DNA from: a virus | Direction: 5' to 3' (one strand) | DNA: 64,000 nt | Virus record (IMG/VR): IMGVR_UViG_3300036715_002570 | Span: 62,001-126,000 of that record | In this document: positions 1 through 6,767 of the stretch, piece by piece | How the letters are laid out: each line of letters starts with the position of its first letter | Numbering within the stretch: the stretch's first letter is position 1 | Translations under genes and position numbers: made by a program | Notes under the pieces: model-generated | What the model was told of the DNA's origin: nothing | What the model saw: only the letters and a program-made list of their open reading frames with translations | The model's database searches: none

Positions 1-117
1 TGTCCTGAGGTGTTTAACCAGCTGCACGAGGCACGGGAGTTTGTGATGCTTGAGATTAATCGAGAGCGTTCACACACGTTGGTATCAACCTACATTGAAA
101 TGTGCGCCAAGGAATGA
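1..117 (+). CDS. C-terminal end of an unidentified gene
   Basis: The first reading frame is open from the window edge and ends in TGA at 115-117, giving a 38-residue tail rich in Glu, Arg and His. The downstream gene starts inside the stop (ATGA overlap), which supports this frame. No family can be assigned from this fragment. Confidence 0.6.
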   Translation, partial: CPEVFNQLHEAREFVMLEINRERSHTLVSTYIEMCAKE

Positions 118-626
118 TCAAGTACTTGTACCGCTATCGGTACGTGCTGTTTGATGCAGCGATAGTGGCAGCGGTAATTTGGACGATCTGGCAGTTTTCA
201 CTACCGCCAATCACCGTTGTCTCTTTCCTGCTCGCATACCTTGGTATGCGGCACACTGTATCGAGGCAGCATGATCGCGAACAGCGCGAACTCGCTGTTC
301 GCATTTTGCTTGAAAACGCGAAGTTCCACACAGAACAAAATTCAGGCAAGACCGCCGTCAAGGCGCTTCCCGTTTACCGAACGAATTGGTTTACAGGTAA
401 GCAAACTGGTGAGATAATCGGCGCTCGCATTTTGTATTCCGATGGTCCATCGTCTGAATCGGATGTGTTCACGACACCAACGTTCCTCAGTTTCATGTTC
501 ACCATCAATCCTGTCGTAACACGCAAGCAACACGTCAATCATGCTGACCACCAATTTCACACACACCACGCAGCGTCTACCAAACGGTGGCGTTCAGATC
601 GTTCTGACACGGCTGGAGGACGGTAA
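114..626 (+). CDS. Membrane-anchored hypothetical protein
   Basis: The ATG at 114 overlaps the previous stop as ATGA, so I prefer it to the in-frame start at 102. About 170 residues. Two hydrophobic stretches near residues 12-45, split by a Pro-Pro turn, suggest one or two membrane segments, followed by a soluble domain. The last ~28 residues overlap the next gene in another frame and are His/Arg/Ser-rich, so the true C-terminus could be shorter if a frameshift is present. Not recognised. Confidence 0.5.
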   Translation: MIKYLYRYRYVLFDAAIVAAVIWTIWQFSLPPITVVSFLLAYLGMRHTVSRQHDREQRELAVRILLENAKFHTEQNSGKTAVKALPVYRTNWFTGKQTGEIIGARILYSDGPSSESDVFTTPTFLSFMFTINPVVTRKQHVNHADHQFHTHHAASTKRWRSDRSDTAGGR

Positions 627-960
627 GACGCATACGATCGTTGAGCGCCGCACGTCGTACTATGACGATACTGCTCTTGCACGGCTCGTCCAACAAATGG
701 AGTCATTTACGGACGAGTGTTGCGAATGCTACTTCCCAAAACCTCGCAAGACGAAGGAAGAGAAGAAGGCTGAAAAGGTCGTTGTGGAGAGGGCTCCGTT
801 GACGAAAGAACAGCTTGAAGAACGGGAGAAGCAAGCGAAGGCAAAGGCTGAAAAGGCCGAGCGCGCGGCTGCTCGTGAGTTGCGAAAAGCTGAAAAGCGA
901 GAACAAAAGATGAGGGAACGAAATGGCAACATGGTTACCGATGTCGACTGTGCCACTTGA
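541..960 (+). CDS. Charged coiled-coil hypothetical protein
   Basis: 139 residues. The N-terminal half is mixed, with a CCEC cluster near residue 59. The C-terminal half is an almost pure Lys/Glu/Ala/Arg helix, probably a long charged coiled coil. It overlaps the preceding ORF by 86 nt and the following one by 38 nt, which is unusually long for this densely packed region. Function unknown. Confidence 0.55.
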   Translation: MLTTNFTHTTQRLPNGGVQIVLTRLEDGKTHTIVERRTSYYDDTALARLVQQMESFTDECCECYFPKPRKTKEEKKAEKVVVERAPLTKEQLEEREKQAKAKAEKAERAAARELRKAEKREQKMRERNGNMVTDVDCAT

Positions 961-1189
961 TGGCACAGAGGTTCTGCTGAAGACGAACATTGGTGTCGTC
1001 TCCGCGTGGTGGGCCACTCCTGTAATTACTCATGACTACTTCGACGGTGATGACATGGAAGGGTGTGAGTGGATATGCTATGACGATAAGTTCAGAATTC
1101 AAGTTGAGTGGTACAGTGATGCACCAAATGGTGAAGAATTCTGGCATAGCAGCGCTGGGATCACTGGCTGGATGCCAATTCCTCAATAA
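923..1189 (+). CDS. DUF551-like small protein
   Basis: 88 residues. It opens with W-L-P-M-S-T-V-P-x-D-G-T-E-V, close to the WxPISxxPxDGxxVL signature of DUF551-type phage proteins, and ends G-W-M-P-I-P, the usual closing motif. The family is common in phages and of unknown function. The stop codon lies inside a T4-late-like octamer (1186-1192). Confidence 0.6.
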   Translation: MATWLPMSTVPLDGTEVLLKTNIGVVSAWWATPVITHDYFDGDDMEGCEWICYDDKFRIQVEWYSDAPNGEEFWHSSAGITGWMPIPQ

Positions 1190-1192
1190 ATA
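1186..1192 (+). promoter_or_regulatory. Candidate T4-type late promoter (ATAAATA) before tRNA-Arg
   Basis: ATAAATA matches the core of the T4 late promoter TATAAATA and lies nine bases before the tRNA. It overlaps the stop of the preceding gene. No hairpin follows, so this is a weaker case than the others. Confidence 0.35.
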
Positions 1193-1200
1193 GGTTAATT

Positions 1201-1268
1201 GTCCCCGCCTATTGGATAGTAGTCGCTCTTCTAAAGCGACGGTGAAAGTTCGACTCTTTCCGGGGGCA
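1201..1268 (+). tRNA. tRNA-Arg (anticodon UCU)
   Basis: The acceptor arms GTCCCCG and CGGGGGC pair over seven positions with one G-T. The anticodon arm TCGCT/AGCGA encloses the 7-nt loop CTTCTAA, giving anticodon TCT. The T-arm GAAAG/CTTTC encloses TTCGACT, and the discriminator is A. The D-arm is short (CTA/TAG around TTGGA) and positions 8-9 are CC, so the molecule is slightly degenerate. CCA is not encoded. A tRNA reading AGA would help a phage whose AGA use exceeds that of a GC-rich host. Confidence 0.8.
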
Positions 1269-1358
1269 CACACTCCCTCATCTTGGGAGCACAACCGTCG
1301 AGGACACGCAGACGTTAAAACAGTGGTGGGAGTCCAGTGGAAGCCTGGTACCGAATTG

Positions 1359-1386
1359 ATAAATAGTCCACTAACCTAAGGGGCTA
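1359..1386 (+). promoter_or_regulatory. T4-type late promoter with imperfect RBS hairpin
   Basis: GATAAATA is followed by an imperfect inverted repeat (TAGTCC... against ...GGGGCTA) that holds AAGGGG just before the ATG at 1390. Spacing to the start codon is 24 nt, as in the other octamer-hairpin modules. Confidence 0.5.
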
Positions 1387-1389
1387 TTG

Positions 1390-2352
1390 ATGAAATTCCT
1401 GAAGACTATTGTGGCAGCAGCTCTGTTTGCCATTTCTACAGCACAAGCGTGCACACCCATCACTCTAACAGCTGGCGCTAAAGGCAACAGCATTTGCTGG
1501 GGCTCTGAAACGTGGAATGAAGCTGCGAACAACGGTAAGTTGATGTCGCAGACGCTGAACTTCTACGCTGCAACAACGAATCCGTCAGCACCACTGATCA
1601 TCTACTTCCACCCAAATGGTGGTAGCAGCTATATTGACCAGAAGCAAAACCCAACACTGTACAGCCAGATTGTGCAACCTGCATTGGCTGCTGGTTACGC
1701 TATTGCTTCTGTAGAGTTCCGTCATCCGGTGGACAACGACAACGTACCAAACCGTGTTTCAGATCCACGCGTTCCTCACTGGGACGCCGCCCGAGCAATC
1801 CAGTTCTTGCGTGCTAACGCAACAGCCCTTGGCATTGACAAGCGCAATGTATTCGTGGTGGGTCATTCACGTGGCACACTATCGATGTGGACGGCTATGC
1901 AAGATGACATGGCGATCTCCAATAGCCCCGACGCTATTGCTCGTGAATCAACACGTGTTCGCGCAGTTTGGGCATATCAAGGTCAGACCTCATACAATCC
2001 GGTGGAATTTGCAGAGTGGTTCCTAATCCCGTCTGACCGTGCTCAAGCAGAAACAGGCTTTGAAACGCTGCATCCAAAGTGGCAGCAATTTGGTAGCGCC
2101 GTTGCATCCGTTACCCCCGATGATCCTCCGGTTCACCTACGCTACAAGCAACAGTTCATGCAGGGGTTCATTTCGTATCAAACAATGACGACAAAGTTCA
2201 ACCCTGAACACTATCCTGATTTTGGCGTTCAATTGTGCACGCGGTACACACAAGTGAATAATCGAAATGAGTGTGTTGCAGAGCAGCTAATTCCTGAGAC
2301 AGGTGCATACACGGGAATGATCGACTTTTTCAACAAGTACCTGATCCCTTAA
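1390..2352 (+). CDS. Secreted alpha/beta-hydrolase (carboxylesterase-like)
   Basis: 320 residues from the ATG at 1390; an upstream TTG is rejected because the ATG has the better Shine-Dalgarno (AAGGGG) spacing. A classic signal peptide (Lys, hydrophobic core, A-Q-A cleavage site near residue 20) is followed by Cys, so a lipoprotein is conceivable but no lipobox Leu is present. The fold is seen in H-P-N-G-G-S (oxyanion loop, about residue 76), the nucleophile elbow G-H-S-R-G (about residue 158) and a late H-Y-P-D candidate for the catalytic His/Asp. Several Cys suggest disulfides after export. Known relatives hydrolyse acyl esters; here a periplasmic or envelope role is inferred. It sits between a late promoter and a strong terminator, so it is probably a single late transcript. 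Confidence 0.75.
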   Translation: MKFLKTIVAAALFAISTAQACTPITLTAGAKGNSICWGSETWNEAANNGKLMSQTLNFYAATTNPSAPLIIYFHPNGGSSYIDQKQNPTLYSQIVQPALAAGYAIASVEFRHPVDNDNVPNRVSDPRVPHWDAARAIQFLRANATALGIDKRNVFVVGHSRGTLSMWTAMQDDMAISNSPDAIARESTRVRAVWAYQGQTSYNPVEFAEWFLIPSDRAQAETGFETLHPKWQQFGSAVASVTPDDPPVHLRYKQQFMQGFISYQTMTTKFNPEHYPDFGVQLCTRYTQVNNRNECVAEQLIPETGAYTGMIDFFNKYLIP

Positions 2353-2356
2353 GCTA

Positions 2357-2390
2357 ACAAAAACGGCGTTGTCGACAACGCCGTTTTTGT
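2357..2390 (+). terminator. Strong bidirectional rho-independent terminator
   Basis: A perfect 34-nt palindrome, with arms containing ACGGCGTTG and CAACGCCGT flanked by A5 and T5 tracts, directly after the hydrolase stop. It should terminate on both strands. Confidence 0.9.
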
Positions 2391-2728
2391 TTACGATAAT
2401 GGAATGTCTGCCTATCCATTAACTGTCTCGATCCCGTTTTGGCCGTACAATTTCAGGTTCAACAAAATGACCTGAGGTTCAGTAATGGCATTGATGTTGC
2501 GGCTGATATGACGCATGTGATTGTCACTCAATTCCAACAGTTAGACCCAACACTGTCACGATTGCATATCATTGGTGCTATCAATGGTATGCGTGCTCGC
2601 TTACGTTTGTCGCCAGAAGGGCGTCAAGCTGATCAAGTACGAAATTGAACATAATGGAAGTTCATACATAAGTATACAAGGCCTGGTTGAGTGGTGTTAA
2701 CCAGGAATTTGAAACAAGGAGCACCAAC
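2391..2728 (+). other. Leader region with a weak ORF and a hairpin
   Basis: An open frame at 2439-2648 (69 codons, TTG start, no good Shine-Dalgarno) could be a gene fragment but I cannot support it. A 7-bp stem CCTGGTT/AACCAGG (2682-2705) lies just upstream of the release-factor RBS AAGGAG. Nothing else recognisable. Confidence 0.4.
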
Positions 2729-3409
2729 ATGAAGACAATTGTCGAAATCCACTCCGCTGAAGGCGGTGACGACAGCAAGTTGTTTGTTAAGGACCTAGCA
2801 CAAGCATACGGGAAGATGTTCAGCCGTTTTGGCTGAAAGCACCATGTTGTGTTAGATACTTCGGGAGAGGTCCACATAGAAGTAAGTGGCACTGATCTAA
2901 CGCAGCTTAACAATGAACCAGGAGGTCATCGCCTCCAGCGTATTCCACCAACTGAACGCAAGGGTCGCGTCCATTCCTCATCGGTAATGGTTGCCGTAAT
3001 CCGTGTTGATCAATATGCCCAACCTGACTATTCGAAGATTGATCCGTCGGACTTCAAGATTGAATGGTACTCGGGAACAGGTGCAGGTGGACAACATCGC
3101 AACAAACACCAAAACAGCATCCGCTTGACCCATGTTCCTACAGGAGCAATGGTCACATCTCAGTGTCGTAGTCGAGAGAATTCGTACGCTGAGGCAATGC
3201 AAGAATTGATCAAGCGTCTGCAATCGGACGCAAAGTACCGCAGCATTGTGGCACAGTCAATTGAACGCAAGAAGCAGATGGGCTCTGGTATGCGTGGCGA
3301 CAAGGTACGGACGTACCGGTTCCAAGATAACATTGCGACTGATCATCGCACAGAGAAAAAAGTTCCGCTGTCCAAAGTAATGGACGGTAATTTTGATTTG
3401 TTGTGGTAA
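2729..3409 (+). CDS. Class I release factor-like protein (RF1 type) with an in-frame UGA codon
   Basis: Strong RBS (CAAGGAG) and ATG at 2729. Codon 36 is TGA (2834-2836), and the same frame then runs without interruption to 3409, 226 codons in all. Both sides of the UGA match class I release factors in register. The N-terminal E-G-G-D motif comes first, then G-G-H-R-L-Q-R-I, then P-P-T in the position of the RF1 P-x-T anticodon-like motif, then G-A-G-G-Q with the catalytic GGQ. The UGA falls where bacterial RF1 has Trp. The protein lacks RF1 domain 1, as some phage and mitochondrial factors do. P-x-T factors read UAA and UAG, so this factor should not recognise its own internal UGA. Expression needs UGA readthrough, Trp insertion or a restart; otherwise it is a pseudogene. 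Confidence 0.7.
2820..2836 (+). promoter_or_regulatory. Possible recoding site: hairpin abutting an in-frame UGA
   Basis: CAGCC and GGCTG pair over five base pairs around the loop GTTTT, and the UGA of the release-factor frame begins within the end of this stem. This is inference; the frame is unchanged across it, so a prfB-style +1 frameshift does not apply. Confidence 0.35.
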
Positions 3410-3801
3410 TTAAGTGCGGAAGGTGAATAGTGTTTGACCGTTAGTCGTCTTGACGGCAACGCGTGACGATAATCTACTGGCGATACGCCGATAGATGGAC
3501 GCACGCTTCGGGTCGGGTGTAGCAAATCCCACTGTTTGATGTATTTGTGTTCAAGCACGGGTTTATTCCGCCGAAGCAGTTTGCTAAATTGTTCCATCGG
3601 CATGATTGGTCCGCAGAAGTTGTGTACGAGGGGAATATGAACCATCAATTCATCAATGACGTGCGTACCGGCAAGTACCCAGTTTATGAAGGGGTCATTT
3701 GCAAAGGTGCTGACTGGACAGCTAAAATCAAAACGATTGAATTCCTAGATCGTCTCAAAGGTGAGAATGAAGGATTGTGGAACATCGAAAAGGATGAGTA
3801 A
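3410..3801 (+). pseudogene. Decayed RNA ligase / nucleotidyltransferase
   Basis: The open part (GTG 3547 to 3801, 84 residues) carries E-G-V-I-C-K-G and A-K-I-K-T, matching motifs IV and V of covalent nucleotidyltransferases such as RNA ligases. Upstream in the same frame, after a TAG at 3520-3522, the sequence still reads as protein (T-I-I-Y-W-R-Y-A-D). A motif-I-like R-L-D-G-N-A lies in another frame near 3445. The N-terminal half is therefore broken by stops and at least one frameshift. The remnant may still express a short protein. An intact, intein-split ligase lies at 11059-13366. Confidence 0.55.
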
Positions 3802-4198
3802 ATTGGCTAAAGATCGACCGTTTATTGAAATCAAGGTGTCAGGTGCGACGGGAGCTGGCAAGAGCGCAGTTGTGCAATTGATTGCCAAGGCTCTACAGGA
3901 CGCGGGGATGCAAGTGTCCGCGTTGACGTTGGATCATGATTTTCGCACTCCTAAGCGGCATCAGCGGGCGATTGAATCGATCGCTGCGAAGGGTGCGCTG
4001 GTTGGAATCGAGGAATATGTACCCGCATGTTACTCGAACACGATCACGGATGGGCACCAGTGGGTCCGTCACCTTGACGACATGATGACCAACGGAAGTG
4101 GGGTGTGCCACACATTCCTTGAAGCGGGTGGCCCCAACGCGCCAACGGCTCCTGAAGATCCAATTGCTGCATATGACCGAGCAATGAAGGTAATCTGA
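3794..4198 (+). CDS. P-loop NTP-binding protein
   Basis: 134 residues. Walker A G-A-T-G-A-G-K-S at residues 15-22; the start at 3794 overlaps the ligase remnant by 8 nt and has AAAAGG upstream. No clear Walker B. Size and layout suggest a small kinase-like fold, but the substrate is unknown. The last 12 residues, D-P-I-A-A-Y-D-R-A-M-K-V, recur almost exactly at the end of the unrelated gene at 17469-17876. Confidence 0.65.
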   Translation: MSKLAKDRPFIEIKVSGATGAGKSAVVQLIAKALQDAGMQVSALTLDHDFRTPKRHQRAIESIAAKGALVGIEEYVPACYSNTITDGHQWVRHLDDMMTNGSGVCHTFLEAGGPNAPTAPEDPIAAYDRAMKVI

Positions 4199-4470
4199 TG
4201 CCAACAGCCAAAAAGCCAGCGATGCGTAGGACGGGACTGCTGTGTGAAAAGCATGGTGGTTCTGTCAAGCCATATGATGCGATGTGGTGCTGCGACGAAT
4301 GTGCAATCGTGGGGTACCTGCCATGTGTTAAATGTAATGGTAACGCTCGTGGCTTTGGAGAAGCGTTGTTTGCTGTTGCAGGATGTGAAATGTGTGATGA
4401 ATTTGTTTGTGGGACTAACGTAGATGTGCGTATGCTTTGGAATGCAGGCGTGCGCGGAAAGGTAAACTAA
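4198..4470 (+). CDS. Cys-rich zinc-ribbon protein
   Basis: 90 residues, start overlapping the previous stop (TGATG). Cys pairs appear as C-C-D-E-C, C-V-K-C and C-E-M-C near residues 31-34, 44-47 and 63-66, consistent with one or two zinc ribbons. Function not recognised. Confidence 0.6.
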   Translation: MPTAKKPAMRRTGLLCEKHGGSVKPYDAMWCCDECAIVGYLPCVKCNGNARGFGEALFAVAGCEMCDEFVCGTNVDVRMLWNAGVRGKVN

Positions 4471-4874
4471 TGGTGCATTCAGATTACAATGCGGATGTCA
4501 CGATGCGCAGCAAAACGATGAGCTTCCCGGACATGCAGGATCTATTCGAGCATCTCAGAGCACTTGCCGACCGGTACAACATTACGTTCACGTTGCGCCA
4601 AAAAGTAAAGGACCATTTTGTGGTCCTTTACGATGTAAACCCAACGGTTGGCTTTACTGCGTCACAGCTGGCTGTTGTTCAGTGGGAGCGGGGGAGCTCT
4701 TTGATGCAACAGGAGCGGCCTTACCTGAACGTAGACCAGAGATCACTGCCGCGTCATCTGCAGGGAATCCTGCAGCGCGAAGCTGGCGTTGGAGAGCGGC
4801 GCGAACCTTGTTCAGGTTCACAAACGTGGCAGACATCCACTTCTTCTTGTCTGCTGGGTCCGGAAGAGTGCTAA
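4470..4874 (+). CDS. Hypothetical protein, C-terminal part doubtful
   Basis: The ATG at 4470 overlaps the previous stop. The first ~65 residues look coding. Beyond ~4650 the frame runs antisense to the gene at 4654-5034 and past a hairpin terminator (4605-4631), and composition becomes Ser/Arg-rich like a shadow frame. The real product may be truncated or its 3' end replaced by the inverted downstream gene. Confidence 0.4.
   Translation: MVHSDYNADVTMRSKTMSFPDMQDLFEHLRALADRYNITFTLRQKVKDHFVVLYDVNPTVGFTASQLAVVQWERGSSLMQQERPYLNVDQRSLPRHLQGILQREAGVGERREPCSGSQTWQTSTSSCLLGPEEC
4605..4631 (-). terminator. Hairpin terminator for the reverse-strand gene
   Basis: An 11-bp perfect stem GTAAAGGACCA/TGGTCCTTTAC with a 5-nt loop, followed on the reverse strand by TTTTT. 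It lies 22 nt after the stop of the reverse gene at 4654. Confidence 0.75.
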
Positions 4875-5034
4875 CGATCTTCAACGCACGGCTGCAAGCG
4901 TCGAGACGCTTGATCAGTTCGTCCAGCGACAGATCATCACTGAGCTCCACAACTTCCATGAGTGACGAGTAAGTGGGGTTGTCAGTGCTATCTTTGGCAA
5001 GACCAGCAAGCTGTTTTAGGCGGGTTGTATCCAT
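4654..5034 (-). CDS. Late-type hypothetical protein with R-L-x-x-L-A-G-L N-terminus
   Basis: 126 residues starting M-D-T-T-R-L-K-Q-L-A-G-L. A similar R-L-A-G-L N-terminus opens the protein at 29268. The middle is helical and the tail is Ala/Pro/Ser-rich. It is driven by a reverse-strand ATAAATA at 5056-5062 and ends at its own terminator, forming a self-contained inverted late cassette. Function unknown. Confidence 0.65.
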   Translation of the reverse strand: MDTTRLKQLAGLAKDSTDNPTYSSLMEVVELSDDLSLDELIKRLDACSRALKIVSTLPDPADKKKWMSATFVNLNKVRAALQRQLRAAGFPADDAAVISGLRSGKAAPVASKSSPAPTEQQPAVTQ

Positions 5035-5055
5035 GTGTTTGATCTCCAAATAGGA

Positions 5056-5062
5056 TATTTAT
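5056..5062 (-). promoter_or_regulatory. T4-type late promoter on the reverse strand
   Basis: Read on the reverse strand: GCATAAATATCC, followed by an ATATCC/GGAGAT stem carrying the Shine-Dalgarno GGAG before the ATG at 5034. Confidence 0.6.
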
Positions 5063-5219
5063 GCTAACATTGTTTCTTGATACAGAGTTTTACCGACTTC
5101 GGAAGCCGAATGGAATGCAGCAGTACTACAACATTGACCCGCGCCAACACCATGCGCTCGTTGATGCAAAAGCAAACCACCATGGCTGGTGGCAAGGATA
5201 TCAGGCAGGACTACAATGA
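5061..5219 (+). CDS. 52-residue hypothetical protein
   Basis: ATG at 5061 preceded by a purine-rich AGGA; TGA at 5217-5219. It ends G-W-W-Q-G-Y-Q-A-G-L-Q and its stop overlaps the start of the ADP-ribosylglycohydrolase gene as ATGA, which implies translational coupling. Codon use matches its neighbours. Not recognised. Confidence 0.6.
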   Translation: MLTLFLDTEFYRLRKPNGMQQYYNIDPRQHHALVDAKANHHGWWQGYQAGLQ

Positions 5220-6172
5220 ATAACACGATTGACAAACTCCATGGCGGTTTATACGGCGCCTTAATTGGTGACGCCGTTGGTGTACCGTATGAGTTCAAGA
5301 CAACTCTACAGATCCCCCACCCCCCAACGATGGTTCCACCACCTAAGTTCAACCGATCGTATCTTGGCGTCCCTCCTGGCACGTGGTCTGATGACGGTGC
5401 GCTGACGCTATGTCTGATGGAATCGTTGTTGAAGGCCGACGACTGGCTGGATACCGACTGGGTGCACGCGTTCGGACACCGGATGTCAAGGTGGCGATAC
5501 GAAGGGTACATGACGCCAGACAACAAGAAGTTTGACATTGGAAACCAGACCTCGGAGGCAATCCGTCTCCTGGAGTTTGGCCTTGATCCACTCGAGCTGA
5601 CGTATACAGAATACGAAAACGGCAACGGCGGCTTGATGCGTGCACTTCCTGTTGTTCTGGCGTTGTGGAAGTCGGAAGATATCGACCTAATCTGCGCCGT
5701 CTCGGACATGCATCACATGGTGTCGCACGGCCATCCAATCTCGTTGATCTGCGGTCAAATCTACGTAATGACAGCGATCATGCTGCTGCGTGGCGATAAG
5801 TTTAACGACGCCTTCTGGGCTGCCGTTGACATTGTTGAAGCTCGGTGTGACGATACCGAATGGCAAGGGCATTTCGCTACTGTCCTTGCAGGGAAAGACG
5901 AAGAGCCTCGCGGCACGGGATACGTTGTTGACACGCTATGGTCGGCACGTTTTGCAGTGCAAAGTTCGCTGATGGGCGATAACACGTTCATGAATGCAAT
6001 CGAACGCGCCATCCTTCTCGGTAACGACACAGACACAACTGCATGCGTGGCAGGTGGATGGGCTGGTATCATCTACGGCTGGAAGGGCATTCCTCAAGAG
6101 TGGCGTGATGGGTTGCGCGGTAAAGACCTCGTTAAGCCAATGGCAGATCGACTGGTGGCACTAAATGACTGA
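5216..6172 (+). CDS. ADP-ribosylglycohydrolase (DraG/ARH family)
   Basis: 318 residues. Family motifs in order: G-A-L-I-G-D-A-V-G near the start, W-S-D-D-G (metal site, about residue 59), N-G-G-L-M-R, H-G-H-P, and L-G-N-D-T-D-T-T near residue 268, giving the second pair of Asp metal ligands. Enzymes of this family remove ADP-ribose from proteins or small molecules using two Mg or Mn ions. In a phage it could reverse host ADP-ribosylation used in defence, or recycle ADP-ribose. The window also encodes PnuC, NadR and a Nudix hydrolase, which fits an NAD/ADP-ribose theme. It overlaps the Pth2 gene by 8 nt. Confidence 0.85.
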   Translation: MNNTIDKLHGGLYGALIGDAVGVPYEFKTTLQIPHPPTMVPPPKFNRSYLGVPPGTWSDDGALTLCLMESLLKADDWLDTDWVHAFGHRMSRWRYEGYMTPDNKKFDIGNQTSEAIRLLEFGLDPLELTYTEYENGNGGLMRALPVVLALWKSEDIDLICAVSDMHHMVSHGHPISLICGQIYVMTAIMLLRGDKFNDAFWAAVDIVEARCDDTEWQGHFATVLAGKDEEPRGTGYVVDTLWSARFAVQSSLMGDNTFMNAIERAILLGNDTDTTACVAGGWAGIIYGWKGIPQEWRDGLRGKDLVKPMADRLVALND

Positions 6173-6563
6173 ATACGTTAAGCAGGTAATTGTCGTCCGC
6201 AAGGACCTTAAAATGCCGAAGGGCAAGATTGCAGCACATGCTGCCATGGCTCCTCTGCTGAAGATGATGGACAAAGACTTTGGTACCAGTGAAACGGAAG
6301 GTTGGATGCTTCGATTCAAGCACGGAAGCGCTCTCGACAGCTGGTTGAATGGGTCGTACACCAAGGTTTGTCTTGGTGTAGAAGACGAGGAGCAATTGCT
6401 TGCCCTGTTCGCAGCCGCAGAACAGGCAGGCTTGCCGTGTGCTTTGATTCGCGACAACGGCTTGACCGTCTTTAACGGTGTTCCGACGAACACCTGCATT
6501 GCGATTGGTCCTGACTACGAGAGCAAGATCAATTCGATCACGGGACACCTTCCTCTGCTGTAA
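6165..6563 (+). CDS. Peptidyl-tRNA hydrolase, Pth2 type
   Basis: 132 residues, the usual Pth2 length. Signature V-K-Q-V-I-V-V-R-K-D-L and K-G-K-I-A-A-H-A-A-M near the N-terminus (the Lys and His region of the active site) and T-C-I-A-I-G-P near the C-terminus. Pth2 cleaves peptidyl-tRNA released from stalled ribosomes. Pth2 is archaeal/eukaryotic in type and found in some large phages. It stands next to the tRNA cluster, suggesting care of the phage tRNA pool. Confidence 0.85.
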   Translation: MTEYVKQVIVVRKDLKMPKGKIAAHAAMAPLLKMMDKDFGTSETEGWMLRFKHGSALDSWLNGSYTKVCLGVEDEEQLLALFAAAEQAGLPCALIRDNGLTVFNGVPTNTCIAIGPDYESKINSITGHLPLL

Positions 6564-6566
6564 ATA
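6560..6566 (+). promoter_or_regulatory. Candidate late promoter (GTAAATA) before the tRNA cluster
   Basis: GTAAATA overlaps the Pth2 stop codon and precedes the tRNA-like sequences at 6571 and 6614. Sequence match only. Confidence 0.3.
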
Positions 6567-6570
6567 CGCT

Positions 6571-6600
6571 ACCAGCGTTGCTAATATTGGCCAAGAAGCT
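6571..6600 (+). tRNA. Possible 5' half of an interrupted tRNA
   Basis: ACCAGCG is the exact complement of CGCTGGT at 7452-7458, followed by TT and a D-arm-like GCT...TTGG...AGC. With the 3' part at 7411-7459 it would make a complete cloverleaf split by ~810 bp between the D-arm and anticodon arm. The D-arm is irregular, so this is tentative. Confidence 0.3.
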
Positions 6601-6613
6601 TGCCAGTATCATT

Positions 6614-6703
6614 GCTTCCATAGTTTAGCGGTAAAACCCCCGGCTTATACCCGGTATAGCTCTAGATAAGGGCGCGTCGTAGGTTCGAATCCTACTGGAA
6701 GTA
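6614..6703 (+). tRNA. tRNA with anticodon UAU and a long variable arm
   Basis: The acceptor GCTTCCA/TGGAAGT pairs over seven positions. D-arm GTTT/AAAC around AGCGGTA. Anticodon stem CCGG/CCGG (plus a C-T mismatch) encloses CTTATAC, giving UAU (Ile, AUA codon). T-arm GTAGG/CCTAC encloses TTCGAAT. Length 90 nt. Between the anticodon arm and T-arm lie ~23 nt that fold as GCTCT/AGGGC around AGATA, a class II variable arm normally found in Leu, Ser or Tyr tRNAs. Either this is an unusual Ile tRNA, an identity-shifted class II tRNA, or it carries a ~16-nt insertion; removing that insertion would restore a perfect anticodon stem. Confidence 0.7.
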
Positions 6704-6738
6704 CTTTTTGGAATTATGGGATACAATAGTCCCCGCAC

Positions 6739-6766
6739 ATAAATATCTCCATAATTATGGAGATAT
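6739..6766 (+). promoter_or_regulatory. T4-type late promoter fused to a perfect RBS hairpin
   Basis: CATAAATA runs into a perfect 24-nt palindrome (6743-6766) whose 3' arm contains the Shine-Dalgarno GGAGA. The HNH gene starts 2 nt later. A transcript started by the late promoter would lack the 5' arm and free the RBS; read-through RNA would keep it shut. Confidence 0.7.
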
Positions 6767-6767
6767 C

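Noticed and set aside
935-1294. Reverse-strand ORF of 119 codons over 935-1294
   Set aside because: Antisense to the DUF551-like gene and across tRNA-Arg; composition and lack of RBS mark it as a shadow.
2439-2648. 69-codon ORF with TTG start
   Set aside because: No RBS and no recognisable content; mentioned only as a weak ORF in the leader region.
2729-3409. prfB-like +1 programmed frameshift
   Set aside because: The frame is the same on both sides of the UGA and no internal Shine-Dalgarno or CUU-UGA slip site is present; only readthrough or recoding fits.
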